Assembly: GCA_028279445.1 (NCBI GenBank)
Contig: JANQNT010000003.1
Span: 1-64,000, forward strand
DNA length: 64,000 nucleotides
From: Tepidamorphaceae bacterium
GTDB taxonomy: Bacteria > Pseudomonadota > Alphaproteobacteria > Rhizobiales > Tepidamorphaceae
Direction: 5' to 3'
The translations under genes were made by a program, and so were the position numbers. Position 1 is the stretch's first letter. Every line of letters begins with the position of its first letter. The notes under the pieces are model-generated. The model was not told where the DNA came from and ran no database searches. It worked only from the letters and a program-made list of their open reading frames with translations. This document shows positions 9,191 to 19,153 of this stretch, one piece after another.

Positions 9191-12100
9191 GTGACACAGG
9201 AACCGCGCCATGAAGACCGCGCTTCGCAGAAGGCGTCAAGCGCGGACGGCGAGGTGCATGCGCCTGACACCCCGGATATGCTGCGGCACCTTGTCACTGA
9301 CCTGCGCGGGCGCCTCGGCATTGCCCGTGACGCGGTGCTTCGGCTGGTGCGCGTGGCGCGACAGCGCGTCCTCGGCCTGCCGCGAGCGGCGCGGCTGTCG
9401 ATCTATGGCCTCGGCGGCGTCCTGGGTCTGTGGATGGTGGTCGTTGCGCTGGTCATGGCCCGGCTCGCTTTCGGGCCGATCGCCATCGACGGTTTGGCGC
9501 CGCGCGTCTTGGCTGCGGTACAGGAGCGGCTGCCGGCCGGTTACATGCTGCGGGCGACAGGCGCATCGCTGACCAGGGGTGCCGGCGGCATCGGGGTGTC
9601 CCTGTCGGAGGTCGACATCACCGATGAAACCGGGCGGCACCTGTTGATCGCACCGAGAATAACCGTCGGTCTCGGCACCTTCGGTGCCATCACCGGCAAT
9701 CCCTCGCCGCGGCGGCTGATCCTCAGCTCGCCGAGGATCTCGCTCACCGAACGCGACGACGCGGCCAGCGCGCTCAATGCAGCCGACATCGTGGCGGCGT
9801 CCTTCGCCATCCTGAACACCGGCACCGGCATTGAGGAACTGCGTATCTATGGCGCGTCGCTGACTGCGTTCGATGGCGAAGTCGGATTTGACGGGCTCAG
9901 CGCGCGGTTCATCGCCGAAGACACCGACGGTCCGGCGTCCATCGCCGTGGAGATCGCCGCGGGGCGGGACCGCGACAGCGAATGGGCCATGAACGGGCGT
10001 GTCGTGCGACGCGAGGACGGCGGCATCAGCGGCGAGCTTGCCTTTGCCGATATCGTGCCCGATGCCCTGATCGCCACCGGCGGACCGATTTCGAAGGCGT
10101 TTTCCGTGGAGTCGCCGATCTCCGGTCAGATTGCCTTCGCCACGCTGGCCGATGGATCGCTGACCGAGGGCCGCTTCGACGTCATCGTCGGTGCCGGCAA
10201 CGTGCGGGTCGGCTCGGAGACCAGTTTTCTGCTCGACGAAGCGCGTATCTCCGGCCTGTGGGATGCGCCGCGGCACGTGGTGCGGATCATTCCGTCGCGA
10301 TTCCTCGCCGGACGAAGCCGCGCGGTCCTGGGGGGAGAAATCGCCTTTCCCGGCCGGCGTTCGATGCGTTACGGCACGATCCCGATGGGCATCGCCCTGA
10401 CGGACATCCAGATCGCCACGGCCGAGAACATCGAACCGGTGGCCATCGACGCCATCGTGCTGGATGCGGTCTACGACGTGGCGAACCGTAGCGCGCGCAT
10501 CAGCCGGTTCGACCTGCTGGCGGGTGACGCATCGGTATCGATGGTGGGATTTTTCCAGAACGCCCCCGGATCGCCGGGCCTTGCCCTGCGTGGCGAGGCG
10601 GCACGGATGTCCATCGATACGTTCAAGGCGCTGTGGCCAGGTGGGCTGGCGCCGGCGACGCGCGACTGGACGATGCGCCAGGTCAAGAAGGGAACCGTCG
10701 AGCGCGCGGCCATCGTCATCGATGTGCGGCCCGGCCTGCTGGCGGATGCAACCTCATTGCGTGACGTCAGCGGCAACGTCATACGGGTGAATTTCGAGCT
10801 ATCTGGGGCGGATTTCGGCTATTTCCGAGATATGCCACCGATCCGCGATGCCCGTCTGCGCGGCACCTGGACTCCGTCGCGCTTCGAAATCGAGCTGGTC
10901 GGTGAAACCGCCCATATCGATCTTGTGTCGGGCGAGCGCATCGCCTTGACCGGCGGCAGTTACCGGGTTCTCGACACCCGTGCCGCGATCGGCCGCGCCG
11001 ATGTCGAAATCCGGACCAAGGGCACATTCCCGGCGCATCTGGAGCTGTTCGATCATCCGCCGTTCCGGGTGGCTTCGTCGCGCAATCTGGAGATCGCCGC
11101 CACCAGCGGCGACGCCACGATGAAGATGACCATGGCGCTGCCGCTGCGCGACGGTCTGCGGCTGCCCGATACCGCGCTGGTCGTCGATGCGGATATCGAC
11201 GCGTTGCGCATTCCCGCCGGCGGCGAACGGACCATCGAGGAGGCACAGGTCAACCTGACGATCCGCAACGGTTTGCTGCGGGCGGTCGGGGAGGGGCAGC
11301 TCGATGGTGTTCCGGCGGAACTGTCGCTCACCGAAACGCTCTATGGCGACGTCAGTACGTCCGAACACAAGGTCACGCTGATCCTCGACGCCAAGGCCAG
11401 GGCCGCGCTTGGCCTCGATTTCGGGACATTCCTGGAGGGCACGTTTCCCGTCGAGGTGGTCGAGCTTGGCGAGGGCCGCCGCCGGGTGCGCGCCGATCTG
11501 AAGTCGGCCCGGCTCTATCAACCCGCCTTCGGTCTCGACAAGCCGATCGGCTCGCCGGCCATCTTCACCGCGGTCATGGCGCCGGACGGCGACAATGGCA
11601 AAGCGACGCGGCTGACCGACATGCTGATCGACGGCCGCGAGGTCTATATTGCCGGCAACGGCCTGTTCGGTGCGGATGGGCAGATTCTCTCGCTCGACCT
11701 CGACAATGTACGCCTGCAGCCGGAGGATTCCGCGCGCGTGCGGGCACGTACCGATGCGAACGGCGCGCTGAACATCGATATTGAAGCGGCCCGCTTCGAC
11801 ATGCGCCGGGTGATCGACAACGCCAAGACCGGCGGTATCGCTGATGGCGGCGCGCGCGAGGGTGTGGACCGCCGTTTCCAGATCAATGCAGTCATCGGCT
11901 CGGCGCGTGGCTACAACGGTCAGGTGCTGCAAAGCGTTGATATCGATCTGGACCTGCGCGGCGACACGATCGGCAATCTGCGTGTGACCGGGGCGTTTGA
12001 CAACAACGCGACCATGCAGCTTTCCATGGTGCGCCGGCAGGGCGCAGACTTGCCGGAGTTGCGGATGTCATCCAACGACGCCGGTCGGTTCCTGAAGTGG

Positions 12101-12751
12101 CTCGATATGTACTCGCGGGTCTCCGGCGGCGAGATCGGCATGCGCGCGCGGATCGGTCCCGGCACGGGTGACGCGAGCGGGCGCATGCAGATCACCCGGT
12201 TTTCGATCGAGCGCGACCCGGGCCTGTCGCTGCTGATCGCCCAGACGCGCGACCTGGTGGAGGACCCGTCGTGGTCGGCGGCCGCCGAAGAGCAACCGGA
12301 CGCGGCCAATGTCGGCTTTGACGAGCTCTACGTCGCCTTCCAGCGCAGCCGGGGGCGGTTCCGTTTTACCGATGGGGTGCTGCGCGGTCCGGCGGTCGGC
12401 GCGACCTTCGGCGGCGATGTGGACTTTGGCGCCGGCAGGATCGCCATGAACGGCACCTATGTGCCGCTCTACGCCATCAACAACTTCTTCGGGCAGATTC
12501 CGCTGCTCGGGCCGATCCTGGGTGGACGCTCCGACGAGGGCCTGATCGGGATCAACTTCACCGTTCAGGGCAATCTCGACCGACCGAATCTGGTGGTCAA
12601 TCCGGTGTCCGCCGTGACGCCCGGCATTTTTCGCTCGATCTTCGGTCAGCCGCAGACCCGTAGCGGCACGCCGCAACCCTCGCGCAACCTGGCGCCGCAA
12701 CCTGGTCGCGGCGACGCGCTCGATCCGCTTTCCCAGCAAAGCGACCGCTGA
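9191..12751 (+). CDS. AsmA-like/YhdP family protein (DUF3971) with AsmA-type C-terminus
   Basis: A very large protein, about 1186 residues from the GTG at 9191 (GGAG 11 bases upstream); an ATG at 9278 (MLRHLV) is an alternative. A single transmembrane helix lies near residues 75-97 (LSIYGLGGVLGLWMVVVALVMARLAFG). After it comes a long beta-rich region typical of AsmA-like repeats, and near the end a conserved block GGDVDFGAGRIAMNGTYVPLYAINNFFGQIPLLGPIL, the AsmA C-terminal signature. Proteins of this group (YhdP, TamB, YdbH) are inner-membrane anchored bridges thought to carry phospholipids to the outer membrane. That role is inferred from the family. It sits between bcp and tyrS. Confidence 0.85.
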   Translation: MTQEPRHEDRASQKASSADGEVHAPDTPDMLRHLVTDLRGRLGIARDAVLRLVRVARQRVLGLPRAARLSIYGLGGVLGLWMVVVALVMARLAFGPIAIDGLAPRVLAAVQERLPAGYMLRATGASLTRGAGGIGVSLSEVDITDETGRHLLIAPRITVGLGTFGAITGNPSPRRLILSSPRISLTERDDAASALNAADIVAASFAILNTGTGIEELRIYGASLTAFDGEVGFDGLSARFIAEDTDGPASIAVEIAAGRDRDSEWAMNGRVVRREDGGISGELAFADIVPDALIATGGPISKAFSVESPISGQIAFATLADGSLTEGRFDVIVGAGNVRVGSETSFLLDEARISGLWDAPRHVVRIIPSRFLAGRSRAVLGGEIAFPGRRSMRYGTIPMGIALTDIQIATAENIEPVAIDAIVLDAVYDVANRSARISRFDLLAGDASVSMVGFFQNAPGSPGLALRGEAARMSIDTFKALWPGGLAPATRDWTMRQVKKGTVERAAIVIDVRPGLLADATSLRDVSGNVIRVNFELSGADFGYFRDMPPIRDARLRGTWTPSRFEIELVGETAHIDLVSGERIALTGGSYRVLDTRAAIGRADVEIRTKGTFPAHLELFDHPPFRVASSRNLEIAATSGDATMKMTMALPLRDGLRLPDTALVVDADIDALRIPAGGERTIEEAQVNLTIRNGLLRAVGEGQLDGVPAELSLTETLYGDVSTSEHKVTLILDAKARAALGLDFGTFLEGTFPVEVVELGEGRRRVRADLKSARLYQPAFGLDKPIGSPAIFTAVMAPDGDNGKATRLTDMLIDGREVYIAGNGLFGADGQILSLDLDNVRLQPEDSARVRARTDANGALNIDIEAARFDMRRVIDNAKTGGIADGGAREGVDRRFQINAVIGSARGYNGQVLQSVDIDLDLRGDTIGNLRVTGAFDNNATMQLSMVRRQGADLPELRMSSNDAGRFLKWLDMYSRVSGGEIGMRARIGPGTGDASGRMQITRFSIERDPGLSLLIAQTRDLVEDPSWSAAAEEQPDAANVGFDELYVAFQRSRGRFRFTDGVLRGPAVGATFGGDVDFGAGRIAMNGTYVPLYAINNFFGQIPLLGPILGGRSDEGLIGINFTVQGNLDRPNLVVNPVSAVTPGIFRSIFGQPQTRSGTPQPSRNLAPQPGRGDALDPLSQQSDR

Positions 12752-12772
12752 CGGCCTTGGCCCGGTTCGGCC

Positions 12773-14014
12773 TCAGGCTGGCTCGATCAGCGCATGCCGC
12801 TTCTTGCCCATCGACAGCTTGATGACGCCGTCATCACCCAAGTGGCTGCGGTCGAGCGTCAGCTTGGGGTCGCGTATGGCGACGTCGTTGATACGCACCG
12901 CACCGGACTGAACCGCGCGGCGCGCCTCGCTGTTGGAGGCCGCGAAACCGACTTCGACATTGGCCGTCAGCAAGCCCACGCCAGCGTCCAGGTCGAGTGC
13001 AAATCGGGGCAAGTCCTCGGCGATGACGCCTTCCTCGAAGGTCTTCTGCGCCGTCGACGCAGCGGCCACGGCGGCGTCCCGGCCGTGCGCCATCGCGGTT
13101 GCCTCGTTCGCCAGCACCTTCTTGGCCTCGTTGATCTCAGAGCCGCCGAGTGCTGCCAGGTGGGCGATTTCGTCGAGCGGCAGTTCGGTGAACAGTTTCA
13201 GGAAACGCTCAACGTCCGCATCCTCGGTGTTGCGCCAGTACTGCCAGTAGTCGTAGGCGCTGAGCATCTGCGAATTGAGCCAGATCGCGCCGGTCGCCGT
13301 CTTGCCCATCTTGGCGCCCGACGACGTGGTCAGCAGCGGACAGGTCAGTGCAAAAAGCTGCGCATCCGCCATGCGCCGGCCCAGATCGATGCCGTTGACG
13401 ATGTTGCCCCACTGGTCCGAGCCGCCCATCTGCAGCGTGCAGCCGTAGCGGCGGTACAGCTCGACGTAGTCGTAGGCCTGGAGGATCATGTAGTTGAACT
13501 CCAGGAACGACAGCGGTTGCTCGCGATCGAGCCGTTGGCGGACCGAATCGAAGGTCAGCATGCGGTTGACCGAAAAGTGGCGGCCCACGTCGCGCAGCAG
13601 ATCGATATAGTTGAGGTTCAACAGCCAGTCGGCATTGTTCGCCATCAGGGCGTCGCCGGGACCATCGCCGAAGGTCAGGAAACGCTCGAAAATCCGGCGG
13701 ATGCCGTCAATGTTGCCGGCGATGGCCGCGTCGTCGAGCAACTGACGGCTTTCGTCGCGGCCGCTGGGATCGCCGATGCGCGTCGTCCCGCCGCCCATCA
13801 GCACGATCGGCCGGTTGCCGGTCTTCTGGAACCAGCGCAGCATCATGATCGAGATCAGCGAGCCGACATGCAGGCTGGCGGCAGTGGCGTCATAGCCGAC
13901 ATATGCGGTCACGCGACCGGCGCGCAGCGCGGCATCGAGCGCATCGGGTTCGGAGACCTGATGGACAAATCCGCGTTCGTGCATGACGGCGAGAAAATCG
14001 GATATCGGCGCCAT
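12773..14014 (-). CDS. tyrS: Tyrosyl-tRNA synthetase
   Basis: Charges tRNA-Tyr. 413 residues, class I synthetase. The HIGH-like motif is HVGS ([13 protein letters not shown]) and the KMSKS-like motif is KMGKT in [12 protein letters not shown]; both variants are normal for bacterial TyrRS. Tyrosine and ATP-binding signatures YVGYDATA and [11 protein letters not shown] are present. The C-terminus is an S4 RNA-binding domain ([20 protein letters not shown]). The start at 14014 (MAPISDFL) fits the family; ATGs at 14053 and 14074 lie further upstream. It converges on the YhdP-like gene and diverges from anmK. Confidence 0.97.
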   Translation of the reverse strand: MAPISDFLAVMHERGFVHQVSEPDALDAALRAGRVTAYVGYDATAASLHVGSLISIMMLRWFQKTGNRPIVLMGGGTTRIGDPSGRDESRQLLDDAAIAGNIDGIRRIFERFLTFGDGPGDALMANNADWLLNLNYIDLLRDVGRHFSVNRMLTFDSVRQRLDREQPLSFLEFNYMILQAYDYVELYRRYGCTLQMGGSDQWGNIVNGIDLGRRMADAQLFALTCPLLTTSSGAKMGKTATGAIWLNSQMLSAYDYWQYWRNTEDADVERFLKLFTELPLDEIAHLAALGGSEINEAKKVLANEATAMAHGRDAAVAAASTAQKTFEEGVIAEDLPRFALDLDAGVGLLTANVEVGFAASNSEARRAVQSGAVRINDVAIRDPKLTLDRSHLGDDGVIKLSMGKKRHALIEPA

Positions 14015-14258
14015 TGTTGCGATTTTCTCTCCTGGAGGGAAGCCGGTGAACATCAAGCCCCCGGTTTGGAACAAAAATGCCCGGCTTTCTTCGATCAGCT
14101 TAGCGAAGCCGTAAGCCCTTCAGCACTATCAGTTGCGGAAAGTGCACCGCGCGACAGTCGGGTTGGCCGATTGCAGAGCGCGTTGGGTCCTATCGGCCCA
14201 CAAGCACACTCGCAAGGGGGATGCGGCAATTTCTGATCAGTCAAACGAGTTTCTCGGC

Positions 14259-15356
14259 GTGGTCGGCACGATGAGCGGCACGTCGATGGATGGCGTCGAC
14301 GTGGCGTTGCTGGAAACCGATGGCGAAACGATTCGCGCCTTCGGTCCGGCCCTGTCGCTGCCCTACAGCGATGCCGACCGGGAGGTCTTGCGTGAGGCCT
14401 TGGCGTTGGCGCGGAGTATGAGCGATTGCGGTGCCAGGCCGGGCATGGTCGGCAAGGCGGATTCGATCATCACCACCCGCCATGCGGAGGCCATCGAAAT
14501 CCTGCGCGCCGAGCACGGGCTGCGTCACAAGGACATCGACCTGATCGGCTTTCACGGCCAGACAATCCTGCACAAGCCAGAATCCGGGTTGACGATCCAG
14601 ATCGGTAATGCGGCGTTGCTGGCGTCGCGTCTCGGCCGACCCGTCGTACACGATTTCCGTGCCGCCGATGTTGCTGCTGGCGGGCAGGGTGCGCCCTTGG
14701 CGCCGGTCTTCCACCGGGCGCTTGCACAGCGGGCCGGCCGGCCGACACCGATCGCGTTCCTCAACCTGGGCGGTGTCGCCAATGTCACGCACATCGCCGG
14801 CGATGGCGAACTGATCGCATTCGACACCGGGCCTGCGAGCGCGCTGATCGACGACTGGGTTCAGGAGCGCACGGGCGCGCCCTACGACGAGGATGGCCGG
14901 CTGGCGCTGGCAGGGCAGGTGGATGCGGCCAGGCTGACGCGATTGCTGGCGGATCCCTATTTCGCGCTACCGGCACCGAAATCGATCGACCGCGACCACT
15001 TCGCCACGCTGGCCGGCGAGGTTCTGGACGGCCTGGGCCTGGAAGACGGTGCGGCGACGCTGAGCGCCTTCACCGTGGAGAGCATCGTCCAGGCCATGAC
15101 GCATCTGCCGAGCGTCCCGCTGAGCTGGATCGCGTCAGGCGGGGGCGTGCACAACCAGTCCATCATGGAGGGGCTGCGGCGACGGCTCGAGGCCGAGGTG
15201 TTCGCCGCGCACGATCTGGGCTTCGAAGCCGATTTCATCGAGGCGCAAGCGTTCGGTTTCATGGCCGTGCGCTCGTTGCGCGGCCTGCCGATCACCTATC
15301 CGGGAACCACCGGCGTCGCCGAACCGCTGACGGGCGGTATGCTGGCGCGCGCCTGA
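14259..15356 (+). CDS. anmK: Anhydro-N-acetylmuramic acid kinase
   Basis: Phosphorylates anhydro-MurNAc with ring opening, feeding cell-wall sugars back into metabolism. The family opening GTMSGTSMDGVDVALLETDG is intact, followed by GFHGQTILHKP, NLGGVANVTHI, FDTGPASALIDDW and SGGGVHNQSIME, all ATP or sugar contacts. The start is uncertain. GTG 14259 is the nearest standard codon before the conserved core but lacks a good ribosome site. ATT 14229 (ISDQSNEF) is preceded at 8 bases by AAGGGGG. Longer frames begin at GTG 14142 or TTG 14133. The frame is divergent from tyrS. Confidence 0.9.
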   Translation: MVGTMSGTSMDGVDVALLETDGETIRAFGPALSLPYSDADREVLREALALARSMSDCGARPGMVGKADSIITTRHAEAIEILRAEHGLRHKDIDLIGFHGQTILHKPESGLTIQIGNAALLASRLGRPVVHDFRAADVAAGGQGAPLAPVFHRALAQRAGRPTPIAFLNLGGVANVTHIAGDGELIAFDTGPASALIDDWVQERTGAPYDEDGRLALAGQVDAARLTRLLADPYFALPAPKSIDRDHFATLAGEVLDGLGLEDGAATLSAFTVESIVQAMTHLPSVPLSWIASGGGVHNQSIMEGLRRRLEAEVFAAHDLGFEADFIEAQAFGFMAVRSLRGLPITYPGTTGVAEPLTGGMLARA

Positions 15357-15374
15357 CCGCGTACGCGGGCGGCG

Positions 15375-16040
15375 TCAGCCTTCCGCCAGCTCGGCCTCGA
15401 TGGCCGCCAGCCGGCGCGTCAGATAATCGTCGCAGTGCTCGATCAGCACGTCGGTCCTGTCGGCGAAGAAGTGATTGGCGCCGGGAATGATCTCCTGGTC
15501 GATGGTGATGCCCTTCTGGGTCTTGAGCTTCTCCACTAGAACCTGGATGTCCTTGACCGGGGCGACCTTGTCGTCCTCGCCGTGAATGATCAGGCCGGAG
15601 GAGGGGCAGGGCGCCAGGAAGCTGAAGTCGTAGAGGTTGGCGGGCGGGGCCACCGAGATGAAGCCCTCGATTTCCGGCCGGCGCATCAGAAGCTGCATGC
15701 CGATCCAGGCGCCGAACGAAACGCCTGCGATCCACACCGCGCGGGAGTCCGGGTTGATCGACTGCAGCCAGTCGAGCGCGGCCGCCGCGTCGGACAGCTC
15801 GCCGTGGCCGTGGTCGAACTCGCCCTGGCTGCGGCCGACGCTGCGGAAGTTGAACCGCAGCACGCCGAATCCCTTGCGCTGAAACATGTAGAACAACTGA
15901 TAGGTGATCGGGTTGTTCATCGTCCCCTTGAACTGCGGATGGGGATGCAGAACGATCGCGACCGGGGTCGTACGCCCCTTCGGCGGCTGATAGCGGCCTT
16001 CCAGGCGGCCGGCGGGACCGGTGAAAATCACCTCGGGCAT
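15375..16040 (-). CDS. Alpha/beta hydrolase of the dienelactone hydrolase-like (YheT/CocE-type) group
   Basis: 221 residues with the alpha/beta hydrolase fold. The nucleophile elbow is GVSFGAW with Ser108; a late acid is offered by HGEDDKVAP and a histidine by PGANHFFADRTD. A HPHPQFKGTMNN motif near residue 32 and FNFRSVGRSQGEFDHG are typical of the short bacterial hydrolases seen next to cysteine desulfurase genes in Rhizobiales. No substrate can be assigned. The ATG at 16040 opens at MPEVIFTGPAG; the frame is open further upstream through the desulfurase region. It diverges from the suf cluster, so the Irr-type box at 16146 may affect it too. Confidence 0.8.
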   Translation of the reverse strand: MPEVIFTGPAGRLEGRYQPPKGRTTPVAIVLHPHPQFKGTMNNPITYQLFYMFQRKGFGVLRFNFRSVGRSQGEFDHGHGELSDAAAALDWLQSINPDSRAVWIAGVSFGAWIGMQLLMRRPEIEGFISVAPPANLYDFSFLAPCPSSGLIIHGEDDKVAPVKDIQVLVEKLKTQKGITIDQEIIPGANHFFADRTDVLIEHCDDYLTRRLAAIEAELAEG

Positions 16041-16110
16041 GTGCTCAATGGGCTCCGGATCGGAAGGCGCCGTCGCGGCGGTGCCAGGCGACAGGCGCGC
16101 TCTGCCTTGA

Positions 16111-16139
16111 TTGACACCCAAGGGGGCGCTACCTAAGAC
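16111..16139 (+). promoter_or_regulatory. Putative promoter of the iscS-suf cluster
   Basis: TTGACA (16111-16116), a spacing of 17 bases, then TAAGAC (16134-16139). The -35 element is a perfect consensus and the -10 matches three of six bases. It reads toward the desulfurase gene; transcription would begin near 16146, inside the Irr-type box. Confidence 0.5.
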
Positions 16140-16145
16140 AATCAG

Positions 16146-16162
16146 TTTAGAATAGTTCGAAA
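16146..16162. promoter_or_regulatory. Irr-type iron control element (ICE) upstream of the suf cluster
   Basis: TTTAGAA-TAG-TTCGAAA is a 7-3-7 inverted repeat with one mismatch from the rhizobial ICE consensus TTTAGAA-N3-TTCTAAA. Irr binds such sites under iron limitation. It overlaps the predicted transcription start, the position for repression. Irr control of suf genes in Rhizobiales is established knowledge; its action here is inferred. Confidence 0.65.
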
Positions 16163-16331
16163 CCATACGGTCCCGAAGCAGGCGATTTGCGGGCGGACGA
16201 TGTGCAGCCTTCGCGCGCGGGGGGCTTGATATCACAGAGCATACGGCGCATTGCAACCCAAACGACGCTTGCCGATGCATGGGCAGAAGGCCGGACGTGG
16301 GGTTTGGCGGGGCAGGGAGCAGACAAACGCG

Positions 16332-17492
16332 ATGATCGAGGGGCGGCTTTACTTCGACGACAATGCCAGCGCGCCGCCGCGCGCTACGGCTGTCGACGCT
16401 GCCCAAAAAGCCATCGCCCTTGGCGGCAATCCGTCCTCGGTTCACGGCGAAGGCCGCTCGGCGCGGCGCATCGTCAATGAGGCGCGAGAGGCGGTGGCCA
16501 GGCTGTTCGGCGCTGATGCGGCGAACGTGATTTTCACCTCCGGCGCCACCGAAGCCAACGCAACAGCGCTCGATCCCGGTGTGACCTTCGAGGGCCGCAA
16601 GGTGACGCATTGCCTGGTCTCGGCGATCGAACACGCGTCCGTGCTGGCCGGCGGCCGGTTTGGCGCAGAGGCGATCATCCCGATCCCCGTGGATGCGGAC
16701 GGTCGGGTGCTGCCCGAAGCCGTCGCCGCGCTGCTGTCCAGGCTCGGCCCGCCCGCGGTGCCACTGGTTTCGGTGATGGCCGCCAATAACGAGACCGGCG
16801 TGGTGCAGCCGATCGGCGAGATCGCGGATGTAGTGCATGCAGCCGGCGGCGTGCTGCATAGCGATGCCGTGCAGGCAGCCGGTCGCATCGATGCCGCCAA
16901 AGCGCTCGCCGGCGCCGACCTCGTTTCGGTCTCCGGGCACAAGATCGGCGCGCCCTGCGGCGTCGGCGCGCTGATCGTCATGAACGATGCGGTGCAGTTG
17001 TCAGGCCCGCTGATCGGCGGTGGCGGACAGGAGCGCAACCGGCGTGGCGGCACCGAGAATGTCCCGGGAATCGCCGGTTTCGGGGTCGCGGCGCGCGAGG
17101 CGGCGGAAGAAAAATCCCGCTGGGACGAAATATCTGTGCTGCGAAGTTGGATTGAATCCAGATTGCGCACTATCTCTCCCGACGTACGTATCTTCGGTGA
17201 GGGGGCGCCGCGGCTGCCGAACACCATCTGCGTGGCGCGTCCGGGTCTGCTGTCGGAGACGGCGGTGATCGCATTCGACCTGAAGGGAATGGCGATTTCC
17301 TCCGGATCGGCCTGTTCATCGGGGAAGGTTGGTTCCAGCCATGTGCTGCGGGCCATGGGCTACGACGAAGCGGATGGCGGGGCGCTGAGGATCAGCCTGC
17401 CGCGCACCGCGACCAGGGCGGACGCGGAACGCTTCATCGCCGCCTGGAAGGAGATTTGCGGCACGGTCGCCGACAAACGAACCGCCGCGTGA
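16332..17492 (+). CDS. Cysteine desulfurase (IscS/NifS-like), first gene of the suf cluster
   Basis: PLP enzyme that removes sulfur from cysteine as a persulfide for Fe-S cluster assembly or tRNA thiolation. 386 residues. The PLP lysine is Lys204 in VSGHKIG and the active cysteine is Cys328 in SGSACSSGK, the class I (IscS/NifS) pattern, whereas sufS downstream has the class II pattern. N-terminal LYFDDNASAPPR and HGEGRSAR are conserved. ATG 16332 follows AGGGAGC. A class I desulfurase leading the suf genes is the norm in Rhizobiales. It is a second sulfur donor besides SufS, and both may serve SufBCD. Confidence 0.93.
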   Translation: MIEGRLYFDDNASAPPRATAVDAAQKAIALGGNPSSVHGEGRSARRIVNEAREAVARLFGADAANVIFTSGATEANATALDPGVTFEGRKVTHCLVSAIEHASVLAGGRFGAEAIIPIPVDADGRVLPEAVAALLSRLGPPAVPLVSVMAANNETGVVQPIGEIADVVHAAGGVLHSDAVQAAGRIDAAKALAGADLVSVSGHKIGAPCGVGALIVMNDAVQLSGPLIGGGGQERNRRGGTENVPGIAGFGVAAREAAEEKSRWDEISVLRSWIESRLRTISPDVRIFGEGAPRLPNTICVARPGLLSETAVIAFDLKGMAISSGSACSSGKVGSSHVLRAMGYDEADGGALRISLPRTATRADAERFIAAWKEICGTVADKRTAA

Positions 17493-17516
17493 CGTGCCGG
17501 CCATGACGTGCCCAAG

Positions 17517-17568
17517 ACGTCGCCTTCGGGCGGCGTGACATACATCCACCGCGGGCCTTGAACCCGCG
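17517..17568 (+). other. Two hairpins in the iscS-sufB intergenic leader
   Basis: ACGTCGCC-TTCG-GGCGGCGT (17517-17536) is a stem with a C(UUCG)G tetraloop, among the most stable RNA loops. GCGGG-CCTTGAA-CCCGC (about 17552-17568) follows. Both lie just before the sufB ribosome site AAAGGAAAAG. They have no T-run, so they could affect mRNA processing or partial attenuation between iscS and sufB. Confidence 0.35.
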
Positions 17569-17586
17569 AGCGGAAAGGAAAAGACG

Positions 17587-19056
17587 ATGCCAGCGGTCCA
17601 GGAGACCATTGAGCAAGTACGCTCGATTGACGTCGACAAGTACAAGTACGGTTTCACCACCGAGATCGAAACCGAAAAGCCCGAGAAGGGCCTCAGCGAA
17701 GACATCATCCGCTATATTTCGGCGCGCAAGGAAGAGCCGGAGTGGATGCTCGAGTGGCGGCTCGACGCCTATAAGCGCTGGCTGACCATGACCGAGCCCG
17801 GCTGGGCCAAGGTCGAGTATCCGAAGATCGACTTCCAGGACATCTACTATTACGCCGCGCCCAAGGGACAGGACGCGCCCAAGAGCCTGGACGAGGTCGA
17901 TCCGGAGCTGCTGCTCACCTACGAGAAGCTCGGCATTCCGCTCAAGGAGCAGGAGGTGCTCGCCGGCGTGCAGGGCGCGCGGGTGGCGGTCGACGCGGTG
18001 TTCGACTCGGTCTCCGTGGTCACCACCTTCAAGGATGAGCTGGCCAAGCACGGCATCATCTTTTGCTCGATCTCCGAAGCCATGCGGGATCATCCCGACC
18101 TGGTGAAGAAGTACCTGGGCTCCGTCGTGCCGGTGACCGACAACTACTACGCCACGCTCAATTCGGCGGTCTTCTCGGACGGGTCCTTCGTCTACATCCC
18201 CAAGGGTGTGCGCTGCCCGATGGAACTGTCGACCTATTTCCGCATCAACGAGATGGACACCGGCCAGTTCGAGCGCACGCTGATCATCGCCGACGAGGGC
18301 TCCTATGTGAGCTATCTGGAAGGCTGCACCGCGCCGATGCGCGACACCAACCAGTTGCACGCCGCCGTGGTCGAGCTGATCGCGCTCGACGACGCGGAGA
18401 TCAAGTACTCCACCGTGCAGAACTGGTATCCCGGCGACAAGGACGGCAAGGGCGGCATCTACAACTTCGTCACCAAGCGCGGTGACTGCCGGGGCAAGAA
18501 CTCCAAGATTTCCTGGACCCAGGTGGAAACCGGCTCGGCGATCACCTGGAAGTACCCGAGCTGCATCCTGCGCGGTGACAACTCCCGCGGCGAGTTCTAC
18601 TCGATCGCCATCTCCAACGGCCGTCAGCAGATCGATAGCGGCACCAAGATGGTGCATCTGGGCAAGAACACCTCAAGCCGCATCATCTCCAAGGGGATCG
18701 CGGCGGGGCATTCCGACAACACCTATCGCGGTCTCGTCTCGGCCCACGCGAAGGCTGCCAACGCGCGCAACTTCACCCAGTGCGACTCGCTGCTGATCGG
18801 CCACAAGTGCGGTGCCCACACGGTGCCGTATATCGAGGCCAAGACCGCCACGGCCGTGTTCGAGCACGAGGCGACCACCTCGAAAATCTCCGATGACCAG
18901 ATGTTCTACTGCCTGTCGCGGGGACTGGGCGAGGAGGAGGCCGTGGCGCTGATCGTCAACGGCTTCGTGCGCGACGTCATCCAGCACCTGCCGATGGAAT
19001 TCATGGTCGAGACCCAGAAGCTGATCGGCATCAGCCTTGAAGGCAGCGTGGGCTGA
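17587..19056 (+). CDS. sufB: Fe-S cluster scaffold protein SufB
   Basis: Forms the SufBC2D scaffold on which Fe-S clusters are built in the cytoplasm. 489 residues, normal for the family. Conserved parts include [18 protein letters not shown] near residue 40, [49 protein letters not shown] and [16 protein letters not shown]-like [17 protein letters not shown]. SufB's cluster-related Cys in [14 protein letters not shown] is present. The ATG at 17587 follows an AAAGGA ribosome site. It lies 94 bases after the class I desulfurase gene and 97 before sufC. Confidence 0.98.
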   Translation: MPAVQETIEQVRSIDVDKYKYGFTTEIETEKPEKGLSEDIIRYISARKEEPEWMLEWRLDAYKRWLTMTEPGWAKVEYPKIDFQDIYYYAAPKGQDAPKSLDEVDPELLLTYEKLGIPLKEQEVLAGVQGARVAVDAVFDSVSVVTTFKDELAKHGIIFCSISEAMRDHPDLVKKYLGSVVPVTDNYYATLNSAVFSDGSFVYIPKGVRCPMELSTYFRINEMDTGQFERTLIIADEGSYVSYLEGCTAPMRDTNQLHAAVVELIALDDAEIKYSTVQNWYPGDKDGKGGIYNFVTKRGDCRGKNSKISWTQVETGSAITWKYPSCILRGDNSRGEFYSIAISNGRQQIDSGTKMVHLGKNTSSRIISKGIAAGHSDNTYRGLVSAHAKAANARNFTQCDSLLIGHKCGAHTVPYIEAKTATAVFEHEATTSKISDDQMFYCLSRGLGEEEAVALIVNGFVRDVIQHLPMEFMVETQKLIGISLEGSVG

Positions 19057-19153
19057 CCGCAGGCGGAAGCCGCGCCCGCGGGTCACGGCCAGCGAGAGCA
19101 ACACACGACATTCGAACATCGGGCGCCAATGGCGCCGCAAGAGGATACGAAAG

